NCBI GenBank assembly: GCA_009746045.1
Contig: RPFO01000026.1
Location: forward strand, 4,886,649 to 4,950,648
DNA length: 64,000 bases
Direction: 5' to 3'
Source: Mesostigma viride
Lineage: Eukaryota; Streptophyta; Mesostigmatophyceae; Mesostigmatales; Mesostigmataceae
Shown here: piece by piece, positions 32,938 through 46,098 of the stretch
Numbering within the stretch: the first letter of the stretch is position 1
Layout: each line of letters starts with the position of its first letter
The notes under the pieces: model-generated
Seen by the model: the letters and a program-made list of their open reading frames with translations, nothing else
Database searches by the model: none
Told to the model about the DNA's origin: nothing
Made by a program: the position numbers and the translations under genes

Positions 32938-35371
32938 GACGATTGAGAGGTTAAACTACAAGTATTGACAGTGATGCCAGCATACGAGCTTACCTACCTT
33001 TGTGTGATGACTCATGCCACAGGCTACTGTAGCTCTGCCCCCCAAATTACCCAAGTTACCTGCAAGTCTGACAAGTGGCCCCGGCCCCATGCACCAAGGG
33101 GCCCCCAACCCTTAAGTACTTTGCTAAACTGTCACAGACTCCTTCGCGCATTAACTTGAGTGTACCGGCGAGTGGTTATCGCCGGGTAAATAGTGCCACA
33201 CCTCATTCCCACAGTGACAAAACGGTAACGGCGCTATTTTCACATCTACTTTTAAGTTGTGTACCTCTACTCCACTCCTGCATACAGCTCAATCCTCTCT
33301 CTACATCCATCAGACTGTACAGCCTCCCATGTGCTTACAAAACATACATACAAAACATTGAAATAGAAGTTACCTGCCTGGGCTACTATTATTCTCGGTT
33401 AGACCATCTGTGCCCAATGTCGTAACATATATGTAATGTATTGAAACTCAACAATGGCCGTCTACATGTAAAGACTGAGGTGACAGTTATGGTGCATGCG
33501 TGGTGCCCAACGAAAGCGTACAGCATTTAATCCTAAACATCACTTTCATATGGTCGACCAATACAGTACTACTGAATGAGTCTCATGAAATCTGACAATA
33601 ATTTATGTAATGACGTGTTGTGTTCTTCAATTTGGTTGAGGACGCGCGCCACTGTGGGATACAATAGTAGCTGGGCTGACCATCGATCCTACATAATGCA
33701 TGGTCCTAACTATTTCTTACAATTGCAAGAGAGCAAGCTACATATAATTTGCTCCAGTCTTTAGCAAGTTCTGGCATTGAAGCTATATCATTATGTAACC
33801 CCAGGTCCCCAGCAACTACCTGACCTAACCCCCCTGAGCCTCTATAGCCCCGGCGGTCCCCCTGGACCCGCCAGACCCGCTCTAAGACCCGTTGGATACC
33901 CCTGACCACCGTGCCGTCCAAACAGAAACCCTGTTTCAATGCCATGCAGGGGTTGACAGACACTCACGCAGACCTGCTAGTCATTTCTAGCCAATATCTA
34001 TTTCTACCCAATTTGCACCCGCGCACATTGATGGTGGAGGGTGGGCGTTGCGTACCTCGAGGAAGCAAATGCTTATCATGAAGACAACATTTTCTTTACA
34101 CTTACAATTCTGTAAGGGTTGTAAGTAACCCGAGAGCTGCAGCATTGATGGTGCCGCCAACAGAAGACGCACCAACAAATAGGTCCAAAACTCTGCGCAT
34201 CATTCACCGCGTGAAAGCACATTGTTGGGCGTATACATGTGCAAGGTGCCGCCTCATAAATGTTTGCAGATGTATACCTATAGCATGGTATACATGCCAA
34301 CAAAATACAGCCAACACACGTACGTTCAAATATTATATACTATGACAATTGAAAACCGGTTTTGCAAACACGGTATGCGCGTGAACACGTGGGGGCTGAA
34401 AATACAAGTATATATGTTGGAGCTCCAAAATACGCGGCCCTAAAATGCGTCACTGTTTTGAAGGGAACTGCACTGTGCATTCACATGGAAAACACAACTA
34501 TGTAGCATGGATAATAGTCAACAAAGCTTCATGTCATTTCCAACTTATTCACCCATTATAGCACGTTGTTTATGACGTTGATCAAGGCGTATGGGTTGAG
34601 AATAATATTTGGTGTGCTTACTATTGGTGCATCATGCAGCATGACATTATATAACAATATCGCAACAGGTAAGCTACACAGGTGCCACGCATGCATGCAC
34701 CGTACATGCAATTAACCACTGACATGGCGTGGCCGCATGCATGGGGAAAAACATGCATGCCGTACCGATTGTCATGCAATGTATGATACAATACAATGCC
34801 AAGTGTTCTCACTTGTAATTGCATGCACTGAACATGGACGGACCAAAAGCACTAGCTGGGAGCAACTGTCATAGTAGTAAGCACGCAAATAATGGTATTA
34901 TGGGGATGATTCAAGGGCATGACGGGGACGATCAACAATTACAGAACAAACTACAAGTAAGCTCAGAAATGTGCGCCAAAAATGCCAGGCCCGAGAGATG
35001 GCATGTACGTGCAAGCAAAGGTTTCCACCCACCAACAGGATCGGGAAATGGGCGAAAGACTGCAGGAGTTTCAGTTCTTAAGGGTTAATTATTGATGCAT
35101 GGGTGATTTCAAGCAGCATACAGTGTATACTTATAGCTGATAATATACGCCATGCAGGATGGCCTGCAAGCCAAGGAAATCCTACATATCTAATCCCGGG
35201 AGAAAAATATCCATGCTACATAGTTGTGCCGGCAGCTTCATTCATCATGCATACATAATTGACTGACGTGCAAATTTACAGCATGCAAAAGACTGCCAGG
35301 ATATATTAATTAAAGACAAACTACATACATGCCTAAGCATGCACTATGAAGCAGTACAGAGTGCATATTTT

Positions 35372-35401
35372 GCACGCGGCTAGTACATATTAGCCGCGTG
35401 C
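35372..35401. repeat. Perfect 11-bp stem, 8-base loop
   Basis: GCACGCGGCTA, loop GTACATAT, TAGCCGCGTGC. It stands out as GC-rich inside AT-rich DNA. Confidence 0.85.
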
Positions 35402-35824
35402 GTCATATATCCGATGTATTTAGCTATCATCCATGCTTGATTTTAAGAACGAAACCTCTTAGTGGCAACAATGTCGTGGGGGTTCAGGAAGCCATGCATA
35501 CAGCACTGCACTGGTATACTATCTATTGGTCAATATTTAATGAATTAACTTACGCGTAAATCATCATTTATGGTATATACAATACTCTCAACCATGATCA
35601 ACACTGTATTGTTTAAGTAAGCTTGCCATGCATATAAGTACTGTCAATACTACGTACATTGATCAATAATATATACTTACATAAATCTTCAACATAATGC
35701 TGGGGAAAATATATGCAGGCCCATACTGTATCAAATTGGCTGGGAATACATACGGTTGATTCCAATTGATACGTACGCTGCCAATGTCAGACCAAAACTT
35801 TCCATTGAAGACCAACAACCTATA

Positions 35825-37531
35825 TTAACCCCTAAATGGTCTGGCTGCCGATTTTCCGCCTAAAACTGAGTTACAGCCGACACGTCGGCCCCTTCTCGGG
35901 GGACCAAATGCCGCGAAAACTATCGAGAATTAGGAAAAGTTTAGCTGAGAAGATCGAAAGTTTATAATTTTCCTCACAGCATGGTACTAGGGTTTGCATA
36001 CTTCTGACAAAGTTATAGAGGTGTTCTGGCCGGTCAAAGTACAAGGGGTCAGGGTACTTTTTCACGTACAACGTGCATTCCGGGAAACGACGACCTGGCC
36101 ATGGCGGCTTGCGCCCACGCATGGCATTTACGTTTTCGTTCGAATTTTCTGACCAAACTCAGGAAATTGATTTTATACGTCCTAAAGATGATACAGGCCA
36201 ATTTTTGGTTCTCGGGAATGCCATTTGATAGGTGTCGGCAGCGTTCTTGCTGGAAAAAACTGCGATCAGGCCGGACGATAGAAACGTTGACAGCAATACC
36301 TTTCCGGCGTATTTTAAAGGATATATTGGTTTCTTTGTACTTTTTATGATACATGGTAGTCGTAAACGTGCAAGGGTGGCCAGAAATCGCCGAATCCAGC
36401 GACCATGCTGCACAACTTTGGTGTGCCGAAATGCGCCATTTTGCGGCCACTGCCTGGGCCAAGGTAACGCCATCCATGCCTGGTAAAGCTTAAGCATCGT
36501 TTTCCTATCGATGTTTGACGTTTATATATACGTTCTAGCTTGTGTAGCACATTCTTTTTGCATTATTCATGCTCTTTCTTGACCATGGCCTGGCCCCTTT
36601 CTAAAACACCCTTCTTAGATGCTTCCCTCAGTCAGTTGACCTGCCACAGGGTGATGGTGATAAGTTTTAGAGGCTGTATGGGTTTGAATACCTCCATATA
36701 TGTTTGTTATACATTTCCCACACACATATTGCATGAGTGTGAGGCAGTTGGCTGGTCTCTGTGGCATCATCAAGCATGTAACCGGTGAGTAGAAGCTTCC
36801 CATTGTCAGCATGTGCCACCAGGTGTGCTGGCCATCACCTGGCAAGCTATAGCAGCTTAGGCCTAGTTTATCCTTGCTAGGGCAAGCTGAAATAGGCTTA
36901 AAATCACTAGTTTGTTGGTGGCTGCCTCCTAGAATGCATGCCTTGCGTAGGGTATCCGTCCCACGTTACCTACGTGCATGGACAAGGTGGCACCAGCACA
37001 TAGGTGCCATGTAAGGGCAGTGTGATGATGCAGTTATGTTTCCCCATCATTGTGGAAGGGAAATGTATTGTGTGGCATGGTTGGGGGCCATATTAGTAGG
37101 TATTAGTAGGTAGTATGCCCACTCCTACCCCCTTGGTTGCTTTTTACCAACGGTACCCCTATGGGCTGTACTGGGTGTAACTGCTGGTATACCCACCCAA
37201 ATGATGACCCCAATGGCTCAAACTGTTCAGCAACTAATTGTTTATCATCCCTGAAGTGGTAGGTGCCTAGCTCTTACAACATAACTCAAAATGCACATTC
37301 TACCAAAAATGAAAACGCTCGTCTTGACCCCCCTGACTTTGACGGCAGTTATACATGGCCTACCCTGCATATATGTAAGGTTGTGATATACCAACCCGAA
37401 GGGCAACTCATGGACATGCTTGGCCCCCAAGGACAGCCATTGGATATGGGTGGGTTGGATGGCATCTGGTTTGCAAAATTGTGAAGTTACAGCCGATGCA
37501 TCGGCAGTATTTCTGCCCATTTAGGGGTTAA
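35825..37531. mobile_element. N2: 1.7-kb TTAA-flanked element
   Basis: 1707 bases from TTAA to TTAA with the same ends and subterminal palindromes as N1, and very few differences along its length. This uninterrupted copy serves as the reference for reading the nested N0/N1 pair. No transposase. The flanks share nothing with those of N1 or N3, so it is a separate insertion. Confidence 0.9.
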
Positions 37532-38368
37532 ATCAAAAGTAGCTGGCCATCAATTGACATTCATTTACTCACAGTTTGGTCACCCCTTGGGGGTTGTTGC
37601 CGTTGCAAGTAACTCCAGACCAGGAATTCATGCATGGGTCAGAGCTATCCCATGAACTTAACCAAGAGTCTGTGTTGGTTAGCGAGGCCTTCAAGTCACG
37701 CAGGGCCTGTGCTTGCGTGGCTGGAAGCAGCACGTATCACAAGTCCACGCATACACAACAACAGACGCACATACATCAAATCAACTAGTATAGCATTATT
37801 ATTAGGTCAAATAAATACATATGCTGCTAGTGGAAATTAATATAAGTGAAAAAAATGCTTGGCACGGCATGGACACCTAGTCCAGGGGATATACATGGCA
37901 CAGGTGATGTCCATGACAGTTGTGTGCAAATATATATGTATATATATTTTTTACTAGCAAGAACTTCACATGTGGAGCACCACTGCACTGGAGTATAGTA
38001 CCCCGGCAGTAGTACAGGAGGTTGATAAGGGTCACAGGCGAAAACCATGCTGTCAGAGTGGAAACAACTATATTAGGAGGTCACATGCAGTGGCGAGGGT
38101 CGAGGGAATTAGAAAAAGGGGGGTGAATCTTGGAAGTTGTGGAGAGGAAAGCAGTTGCAGTAGTTTGGCAGCTAGGAACTTCATAGCTAGCGCTTGCAAC
38201 CTAATGCTGAGGCAAAATAACTACAAGTGCTGACATCCTCACACACTGGTACACAATATGTGCACAGTTACATGGATTACGGCATATGTACACTATGGTC
38301 ATGCGGTCAAGTACTACTAACATCCTAAGTCATGCTTTAACAAGTTGATCTACATACCCACCAGTGTA
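37532..38368. other. Spacer between N2 and N3
   Basis: No gene recognised. Contains a TATATATGTATATATATTTTTT run near 37930 and short frames only. Confidence 0.6.
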
Positions 38369-40080
38369 TTAACCCCTAAATGGTCTGGCTGCCGATTTTC
38401 CGCCTAAAACTGAGTTACAGCCGACACGTCGGCCCCTTCTCGGGGGACCAAATGCCGCGAAAACTATTGAGAATTAGGAAAAGTTTAGCTGAGAAGATCG
38501 AAAGTTTATAATTTTCCTCACAGCATGGTACTAGGGTTTGCATACTTCTGACAAAGTTATAGTCTGAGGTGTTCTGGCTGGTCAAAGTACAAGGGGTCAG
38601 GGTACTTTTTCACGTACAACGTGCATTCCGGAAAACGACAACCAGGCCATGGCGGCTTGCGCCCACGCATGGCATTTACCTTTTCGTTTGAATTTTCTGA
38701 CCAAACTCAGGGAATTGATTTTATACGTCGTAAAGATGATACAGGCCAATTTTTGGTTCGCGGGAATGCCATTTGATAGGTGTCGGCAGCGTTCTTGCTG
38801 GAAAAAACTGCGATCAGGCCGGACGATAGAAACGTTGACAGCAATACCTTTCCGGCGTATTTTAAAGGATATATCAGTTTCTTTTTACTTTTTATGATGA
38901 TTTGTAGTCGTAAGCGTGCAAGGGTGGCCAGAAATCGTCGAATCTAGCGACCATGCTGCACAACTTTGGTGTGCCGAAATGCGCCATTTTGCGGCCACCG
39001 CCTGGGCCAAGGTAATGCCAGCCATGCCAGGTAAAGCTGAGTTATCGTTTTCTTGTCGATGTTTGACGTTTATATATACGTTCTAGCTTGTGTAGCACAT
39101 TCTTTCTTCATTATTCATGCTCTTTCTTGACCATGGCCTGGCCCCTTCCTAAAACACCCTTCTTAGATGCTTCCCTCAGTCAGTTGACCTGCCATAGTGT
39201 GATGGTGATAAGTTTTAGAGGCTGTATGGGTTTGAATACCTCCATATATGTTTGTTATACATTTCCCACACACATATTGCATGAGTGTGAGGCAGTTGGC
39301 TGGTCTCTGTGGCATCATCAAGCATGTACCCGGTGAGTAGAAGCTTCCCATTGTCAGCATGTGCCACCAGGTGTGCTGGCCATCACCTGGCAAGCTATAG
39401 CAGCTTAGGCCTAGGTTATCCTTGCTAGGGCAAGCTGAAATAGGTTTAAAATCACTAGTTTGTTGGTGGCTGCCTCCTAGAATGCATGCCTTGCGTAGGG
39501 TGTCCGTACCACGTTACCTACGTGCATGGACAAGGTGGCACCAGCACATAGGTGCCATGTAAGAGCAGTGTGATGATGCAGTTATGTTTCCCCATCATTG
39601 TGGAAGGGAAATGTATTGTGTGGCATGGTTGGGGGCCATTTTTCGTAGGTATTAGTAGGTAGTATGCCCACCCCTACCCCCTTGGTTGCTTTTTACCAAC
39701 GGTACCCCTATGGGCTGTACTGGGTGTAACTGCTGGTATACCCACCCAAATGATGACCCCAATGGCTCAAACTGTTCAGCAACTAATTGTTTATCATCCC
39801 TGAAGTGGTAGGTGCCTAGCTCTTACAACATAATTCAAAATGCACATTCTACCAAAAATGAAAACGCTCGTCTTGACCCCCCTGACTTTGACGGCAGTTA
39901 TACATGGCCTACCCTGCATATATGTAAGGTTGTGATATACCAACCCGAAGGGCAACTCATGGACATGCTTGGCCCCCAAGGACAGCCATTGGATATGGGT
40001 GGGTTGGATGGCATCTGATTTGCAAAATTGTGAAGTTACAGCCGATGCATCGGCAGTATTTCTGCCCATTTAGGGGTTAA
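38369..40080. mobile_element. N3: 1.7-kb TTAA-flanked element
   Basis: Same ends and layout as N1 and N2 (TTAACCCCTAAATGG ... CCATTTAGGGGTTAA), 1712 bases, slightly more diverged (for example an extra TCTG near 38562). Same orientation as N2, 837 bases downstream of it. Confidence 0.9.
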
Positions 40081-41825
40081 GTGATAAAGTGATACAGTTC
40101 TATCACATGACAGCTGACAACCTGAGCACAGCGATGATATTCAGTGCCATAAGGGACGGATCATAATTGAACAGACTTAATCAACCCTGATCTTACTAGT
40201 TCTGAGCAAGCCAGTGACGTACGCTACCAACTTCCTCATGTCGTTCGACCGACATGGAAGAGGTGGTGTATTGTGGTACCTGACTGATGATCCTGGGGGA
40301 CGGGACGGCAGCCAAAGCAAATTGAGCACCAATCGGCATCACCATGCTGTGGAAAAAAAGGCTTAGAAAAGGATGCGGGGCATTATTAGAATGCCGGGCT
40401 CTGTGGTTACAGTCTGGGTAGAGGACGCCAACCAAACTTATAGCCTCCCAAGATATGTGATCATTTCAAGGCGCACTGTTGACTCTTGCACACATCACTT
40501 GGTTGGTATTTTGACTATATTAAACTCTATACTAATCTTTCTCAATCATTGGCCGCATTTCCTGACCACAAGGACCCCTCAAAAAGACCCAAAAAGTACG
40601 AAAATGGCCGGAGATAAGCCACAGGAAGGCCCGGGAGGTTTTTTATATGCTTAGATATCCATGTTGTTATGTACGCCGTACGGTTCGAATAAAATACTTC
40701 TGTACGCGTAGTTTACGCAGCGGATAAAATACGCGACTTGGACTTAGATTTTGGGGGGGGACCACGCTACCAGCGGGCAGCGCGGCACCTAGGTTCTTTG
40801 GCGCGGCGTCTACTTCCCCGTCCGCCGGAAAAATGTTTGCTTTGGGCCTAGGGGCAAGGAATTAAAAGTTGGCTTGATCATGATGATGAAGTTGGGTGCA
40901 AGGTGCGCGGGCCACTTGTACTTGCGAGAGTGGTTAGCGAAATCAGCAACATAGCACTTGCGAGAGAAATGCAAACCATGCAAATGCTCGAATGTTAAAG
41001 ACGATGAGTTCATGATATTTTATTGTGGCGGAGAGTAGATGGTTCATAATATCTCTGCTATCTTTTTATGCCATCGGCATCCAGGGGATACTATGCATTT
41101 GTTGGTCACGCGGAATCAAATAGAATTCATGATAGCGGCAGTAAATGCGTGGTTCTGGGGGGGGTTCTGACTGTGAAGGAGGCATTAGTATTGATAGCAT
41201 CGGATTCTAAACAGAACGGGTGCTTTGTGCCAAATTCACAGCGATTTTTGGCAAGTAATTATTGAGGCGTGCACAGTTCGTGCCTGCCATTTTTATCATA
41301 GAAGAACGGCCGTTGTTGCTCGCCTGGGCGAGGGATCTACGATGTCAAGACCTGTATAGATTTGTGGCGAACGTGATCTGCTTTCAGTGCTTTCCTCTAC
41401 GAGCTTGTCGTTCGAAGTCTTTTGCAAGCGTTCTTTTTGGGCGTTCTTGTTGTGTGAGAGTGCCGCACCCTTTCTTCGCAGCGGCATCACAGCGCTCAGA
41501 AGCTGAGTGGCCGCCAGCGGATTCTTTACGGTTTTATCGGGCAGGGAAATGAGTGATTTAATTGCTGGTGATCATATTGGATATTACATTAATTCATGTG
41601 ACTGCATCTAGACAGTGAGCTGCCACCATTAGTTTACTTGAGCATGCCCTTGTTATGATGATGTGACAACACTAAAATGTGCTTAGCCAACCATGGCTGA
41701 CATGGTTGACTGCATGCTTGAAGCCATGTATACCATGAAACTTCTTACTAATTACTATCGATGCAAGTGTTTTCCACGTGGATGCGCGCCCAAAACCACT
41801 TCAGTTAGAAACCCCGTCGCGTATT
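40081..41825. other. Spacer with a degraded hAT-like segment
   Basis: 40668-40840 shares AATACGCGACTTGGACTTAG and GCGCGGCGTCTAC with the left part of the hAT element at 9794, so an old relative probably inserted here. The rest has no frame that I recognise. Confidence 0.5.
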
Positions 41826-41841
41826 TTAACCCATAGTCCGG

Positions 41842-41867
41842 AAACAGTGCGATATATCGCACTGTTT
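41842..41867. repeat. 26-bp perfect palindrome near piggyBac left end
   Basis: A perfect palindrome centred on GCGATATATCGC, running AAACAGT to ACTGTTT, 13 bases inside the left TTAA. A plausible transposase-binding site. Confidence 0.85.
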
Positions 41868-41874
41868 GACCCCC

Positions 41875-41912
41875 GGTGGCGCGGCGCTTAACTCCAGGAG
41901 CGCCGCGCCACC
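41875..41912. repeat. 14-bp GC-rich stem near piggyBac left end
   Basis: GGTGGCGCGGCGCT and its exact complement enclose ten bases (TAACTCCAGG). Follows the first palindrome by seven bases; no counterpart found at the right end. Confidence 0.85.
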
Positions 41913-42077
41913 CGTGACGGATGTAAGTTGATCAGTGGATCCAGGAACATTCAACGAAGGTGCTGATATATGGGTTTCGGGGGTAATTTCGCCATATCCC
42001 AGTTGAAACAGCGTGCCATAGCTTAAGTATCACGTGACTTTTTGCGTAATTTTTGCTTTCGACGCGCGCGCCCGTTT

Positions 42078-44221
42078 ATGTCTGCTGCACTCCGTAAAAC
42101 TTGGAAAAATCGAGTTTTGCGCGTGCCTGGCGAGGTTTTCAAGACCCCAGATGTCACGTACACAGCCACTGTCACAAATGTCAGGCACGGGGGGGGCAGG
42201 GCTGACTATTCAGTCGAGCTTCTTTTCGATGATGATGGCGAGCACCACTGGTTCGAGATGGCAGTGGTCACAGAGTGGTGGGCAAGCCAAGGCTACCGCA
42301 ATTTTAGGGAGGAAGGCGACAATACCGACAGTTGCAGCCAGGCGGAATCTAGTTCCGGAACTGACAGTACCAGCAGTGACGAAGGAAATGCACAAGATAG
42401 TTCCAACACTAACGATGGAAACGATGCTGATGACGATGACGATGGCGACGACGAGCCTCGACCAAAACGCGGCCGACCTCCTGGCTCTCGTGGACGGGGG
42501 GCAGGCTCCCGAGTCGGGGCAGGGCCGGGGGGCCAGGCGGTCCGGAATGGCCAAGAAGCCAGCAACTTTGACTGGGGAAACGTCCATCTTGACAAGCCAC
42601 CTGCGGAAGACATCGCCCCTGCCTCGATGAGACTCAGATGCGAGAAATTTACCGCCATTGATTACTTCTGAACTCGCTGGTGACCCTGGAATTCATCCGC
42701 CAGATTGCGGGCTGGACAAACGAGAAGGCTGCCCAGCGTCGTGCCAAGCTTGATGAGGATAACAAGCAAGGGAGGCGCTGGAAGGATGTGACAGAATCAG
42801 ATATCCTTCGTTTCATTTCTTGCCTGCTCATCATGTGCATTCATTGGCATAGGGCCCGGGCATATGCTACTTATTGGGATAATGACCCTCTGGTTGGCAA
42901 TGCTTCCATCAAGCTCATCATGTCTCTCTTTACATTTGAGAATATCCTTCGCAACATCATGGCTAGGAATCCCACCGATGCGAGGCCAAGCAAGCATGAG
43001 GAGGGGTATGATCCGCTGTGGCACGTGAGGGTATTGTTCGAGCACGTGCAGGTGAAGCTGCTGCACAACTTTCAGCCCAGCGGGGTAGTGGCAGGTGATG
43101 AGAGCATGTGCTTTGACAGGGGCAAGAACCCCGTGCGGCAGTATATGAAGGACAAGCCTTCACGTAGTAGGTGGGGCACCAAGCATTGGGCACTAGCATG
43201 TGGGAGCACGGGCATTCTCATTTGCTTCATCCCTTACCTGGGCAAGGGGCAGTGGCCGATAGGCGCACCCTTGGAGGAGGACATGGACTTCTATGTGAAG
43301 GGCGGAGGCTTTGGGGCAGCATGCGTGGCTAGTATGGTGCACTTGTGCCATCATATCTTGCATGCCGAAACCACGGTGGTCGCAGACAACTTCTTTAGCA
43401 GCGCCAAGCTTGTTGAGTGGCTGGCAGAGAAGGGGTACACCTTTGTGGGCACTGTCAGGCGTGATCGCACGTGCTATCCCCGTGACATCAACATCACCGA
43501 GGCGGAGGCCAAGAGCAGGGGCATGACGCGGGGTGGCATGTTGCATAGGATGCGTGCTCTGCCATGTGGCATGTTGTCACTGCCCTCACCTACGTGGACA
43601 GCAAGATGGTCCGCTTCTACAGCTCACGCCATGGCAGCCCTGCCGAGGACGTACCCCGTGGTGCAGAAGGAGCGGTGGAACAAGGGCAAGGGAGAGTACG
43701 AGATGGTGGACATTCCTGAGATCAAGGAATTCTATGACACGTACAAGAGTGGGGTGGATAGGGTTGACCAGGTGGCAGCGAACCACCACTTCGAGATAGT
43801 AACCAAGCGCCCATGGCAGCGCAACTTCTTTTGGATACTGAATACTGAGGTGGTGACCGCTTACAACTATCAGCAAGTGGCCTTCCCGGACAAAGGACCA
43901 TTCAGCCAGAGGGAGTTCAGGGCTGCCTTGGCCAGGGAGCTGTTAGAGAAGGCAGAAGAACTGGATTCCAAGCGTAGGGAAAGCACGCTGGGCCGCAAGG
44001 GCCGGTGCTGGAGAAGGCCCTTTGGCGTCTTTGCCGAGGCTGCCAGCCATACACCGTGGGTGTCTGACACGCTGAACAGGTGTGCTGCATGCAAGGCGAA
44101 CAGCAACATCAAGAGCAAGTGTAAAGAATGTGATGTGCACCTGCACGCCGAGCCCGGCTGCTGGGAGCACTGGCATATGGCACGCCAGGGCAATTTTGAG
44201 CGCTGCCGGGGTGATGAGTAG
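42078..44221 (+). pseudogene. piggyBac transposase, three frame breaks
   Basis: Cut-and-paste transposase of the DDD type. The first part (42078-42671) has a compact beta-rich segment (VPGEVFKTPDVTYTATV ... HHWFEMAVVTEWW), loosely Tudor-like, then an acidic run and an AT-hook-like KRGRPPGSRGRG. A one-base shift near 42665 leads to the main body (42680-44221): GDESMCFDRGKNPVRQYMKD (first Asp), VVADNFFSSAKLVEWL (second Asp), YKSGVDRVDQ (third Asp), and a C-terminal Cys/His domain (CAAC...CKECDVHLH..PGCWEHWH) typical of the family. Between about 43563 and 43655 the frame is shifted and then restored; the missing VDSKMVRFYSS segment, the family's conserved W-x-D-x-K region, is readable in another frame. 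The three catalytic Asp are kept but the protein is probably inactive. Confidence 0.88.
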
Positions 44222-44725
44222 CGGCTTGTAGTATTGTCTTCCATGTTTTTTCCATGCTGGGTGCTCATATATTGACATAGGACATGAGTTTCCATCAAAT
44301 AAGTTATAATGGGTTGACAGTGCTTTTTTCCTGTTTTTGGCTGGCGATACCCATGTGTCAATATGAGCGTGGTGCACTCAATAAAATGCAATTCTGACTG
44401 AACATACCTTGTGTCATGATACCTAAACTATCTATTGACATTGTCCAACCCCAGAATAATTTTTTAGAACCCTCCCTGCAGGGGTAAACTACTAAGGTGA
44501 TTTCCCTTGCCTGAAAATGATCGTCTTTTGGCCAACTTTGACATTAAATATCTTGCAAACCACTTTATAAAGTCATGATATTATTGCATATTCTGAAAGC
44601 CCTTGAAGTGTAGATATTCCTAGCACCTTGGTTGGGGGTATTTGGAGTTGTGGTCTATGAGTTATGATTTTTTTCATTTTCAGGGGTCAAAAAATGCCAA
44701 AAACCCATTCCCGGACAATGGTTAA

Positions 44726-45860
44726 GCCCGCCTATTTTAAACCCCCCACATATATACTCGTATTTTAAACAAACCCCGTTTAAAATACCCCGTACCCGTA
44801 CATAACAACATGCATGGTTAGATATAGTCATAATATCCTAACACCTATACAAATCGAACTAGATGATCGTTTGTCGGATACTTAGCTAGCGGGAGTACCA
44901 CCGATAATTGTGATGCAAAAATCACCATTCGGGCATACTCGGGAGATCTCCGGAGAGGGAGGGACGAATCACAGATACACAGGCAAGCCGTCAGCTAGGC
45001 GCGCGGCCGCTTCAGCGGCCTCCTCTCGGCAAAGTGCAGCGAAGGAGCACGTTACTTCAAGCCTCTCCGGATCAGCGCAGCGATCGAAGGAGCATGTTAC
45101 TGCTAGGGAAAAGGGACAGAAGGAATCTCACGCCACGGGCGATGGGACCGGGGACACTAGCCACGAGCTGCTCTTTCCACGGGAAATTTCAGCAAGGGGC
45201 GGAAGGAATCTCAGGCGACGGGTGATGGACAAACGGGCAACTACCTAGCAACGGGCAATTTCAGCAGGCCACTGAAAGGAATTTCAACGGGCCACTACGT
45301 ACTCTGACTAGCCAGGAGCCACCGGGCCGATAGCCAGTACCGGGCCACGGGCGACGCGAAGGGCCACGGGCACCGGGCCAGGGACGAAAGGAGTTTCAGC
45401 TGGCCACTCCTCCCACTAGCCAGCTGGCCACTCCTCCCACTAGCCAGTACAGTAGCCCTACGCCACCAGGCCACTAGCCAGTACCGGGCCACGGGCGACG
45501 CGACTGGCCACGGGCACCGGGTGACGGGCACCGGGCCACGGGCACCGGGCCACGGGCACGGGCACGGGAATTTAGATTCTGCACAGCCGGACTTGAATAT
45601 GAGTCTCCAATAGTAGAGTCTAAAATAGTAGGGGGGTTGGCCCCCGCGGGGGCTACTTGTATGCAATAATTGCTACTAGTATATACTGCATGCACGGGGG
45701 TTACTGTACTGACAGTAGCAGTGTTTAAATAATATTTAGCAGTACTAGTGCACTAATATAACAACTAGTGCTAACAACGTTATCACGTGACAAAATTTGT
45801 TAGCAGCAATATTGGTCGCATAACGCGTTTGGTGCAGAACAAGACTACATATAACGTTAC
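44726..45860. other. Spacer with tandem GGGCCACGGGC repeats
   Basis: No gene recognised up to the possible exon at 45861. A GC-rich repetitive tract at about 45240-45565 is listed separately. A short CCCCGTTTAAAATACCCCGTA stretch follows the piggyBac end. Confidence 0.5.
45240..45565. repeat. Imperfect tandem repeats CCACGGGC / CACTCCTCCCACTAGCCAG
   Basis: Many copies of GGGCCACGGGCACC and two adjacent copies of TAGCCAGCTGGCCACTCCTC-type units. Minus-strand frames through it give Arg/Pro/Trp-rich products that reflect composition only. Confidence 0.75.
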
Positions 45861-46098
45861 CTATTGTTGGAGGCGTCAGAAGATTGCGACCCATCCGCGA
45901 TGTAGGCGTCGACCAAGGCGCCTCGACCGTTAGTGGTTCTGCCCACTCAGAATGTCTGGTCGTGTCAAATTCCGGCACCTGATCATGGCCGTGATCCAGC
46001 TGCTCGACCAGCTTGTCCATGTGAGCAGCCAGTATCATCACTGGCGAAAACCCCAGAAAAATCAGCACGACTAGACCGTATTGCTGCGCCATTTTCAT
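45861..46098 (-). CDS. Possible first exon of a secreted or membrane protein
   Basis: From the ATG at 46098 the frame codes a basic start and a strong hydrophobic stretch (YGLVVLIFLGFSPVMILAA), a good signal peptide or anchor, followed by an acidic soluble part (HMDKLVEQLDHGHDQVPEFD). The frame meets AG-GTAACG at 45861, a reasonable splice donor, leaving 79 codons plus one base. No downstream exon is identified and no family is recognised. It may be a host gene fragment or chance; a second signal-like frame lies at 46281-46478 but begins only with GTG. Confidence 0.25.

Larger units (their letters stand above)
31236..35824. other. Gene-free interval
   Basis: About 4.6 kb, AT-rich, with many CATGCA/TACATGTA words and short overlapping frames. 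None resembles a protein. Two clear hairpins (32868-32937, 35372-35401) are listed separately. Exons of a lineage-specific gene could be missed, but I see no splice-supported chain. Confidence 0.5.
41826..44725 (+). mobile_element. piggyBac-family transposon
   Basis: TTAA at 41826-41829 and at 44722-44725 bracket ends that pair as inverted repeats: CCCATAGTCCGGAAA at the left against CCATTGTCCGGGAA read from the right. The left subterminal region holds two strong palindromes. One transposase gene fills most of the 2.9 kb on the plus strand. Ends differ from the CCCCTAAATGG ends of N0-N3, so this copy is not obviously the source that moved them, though both share TTAACCC. Confidence 0.88.
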
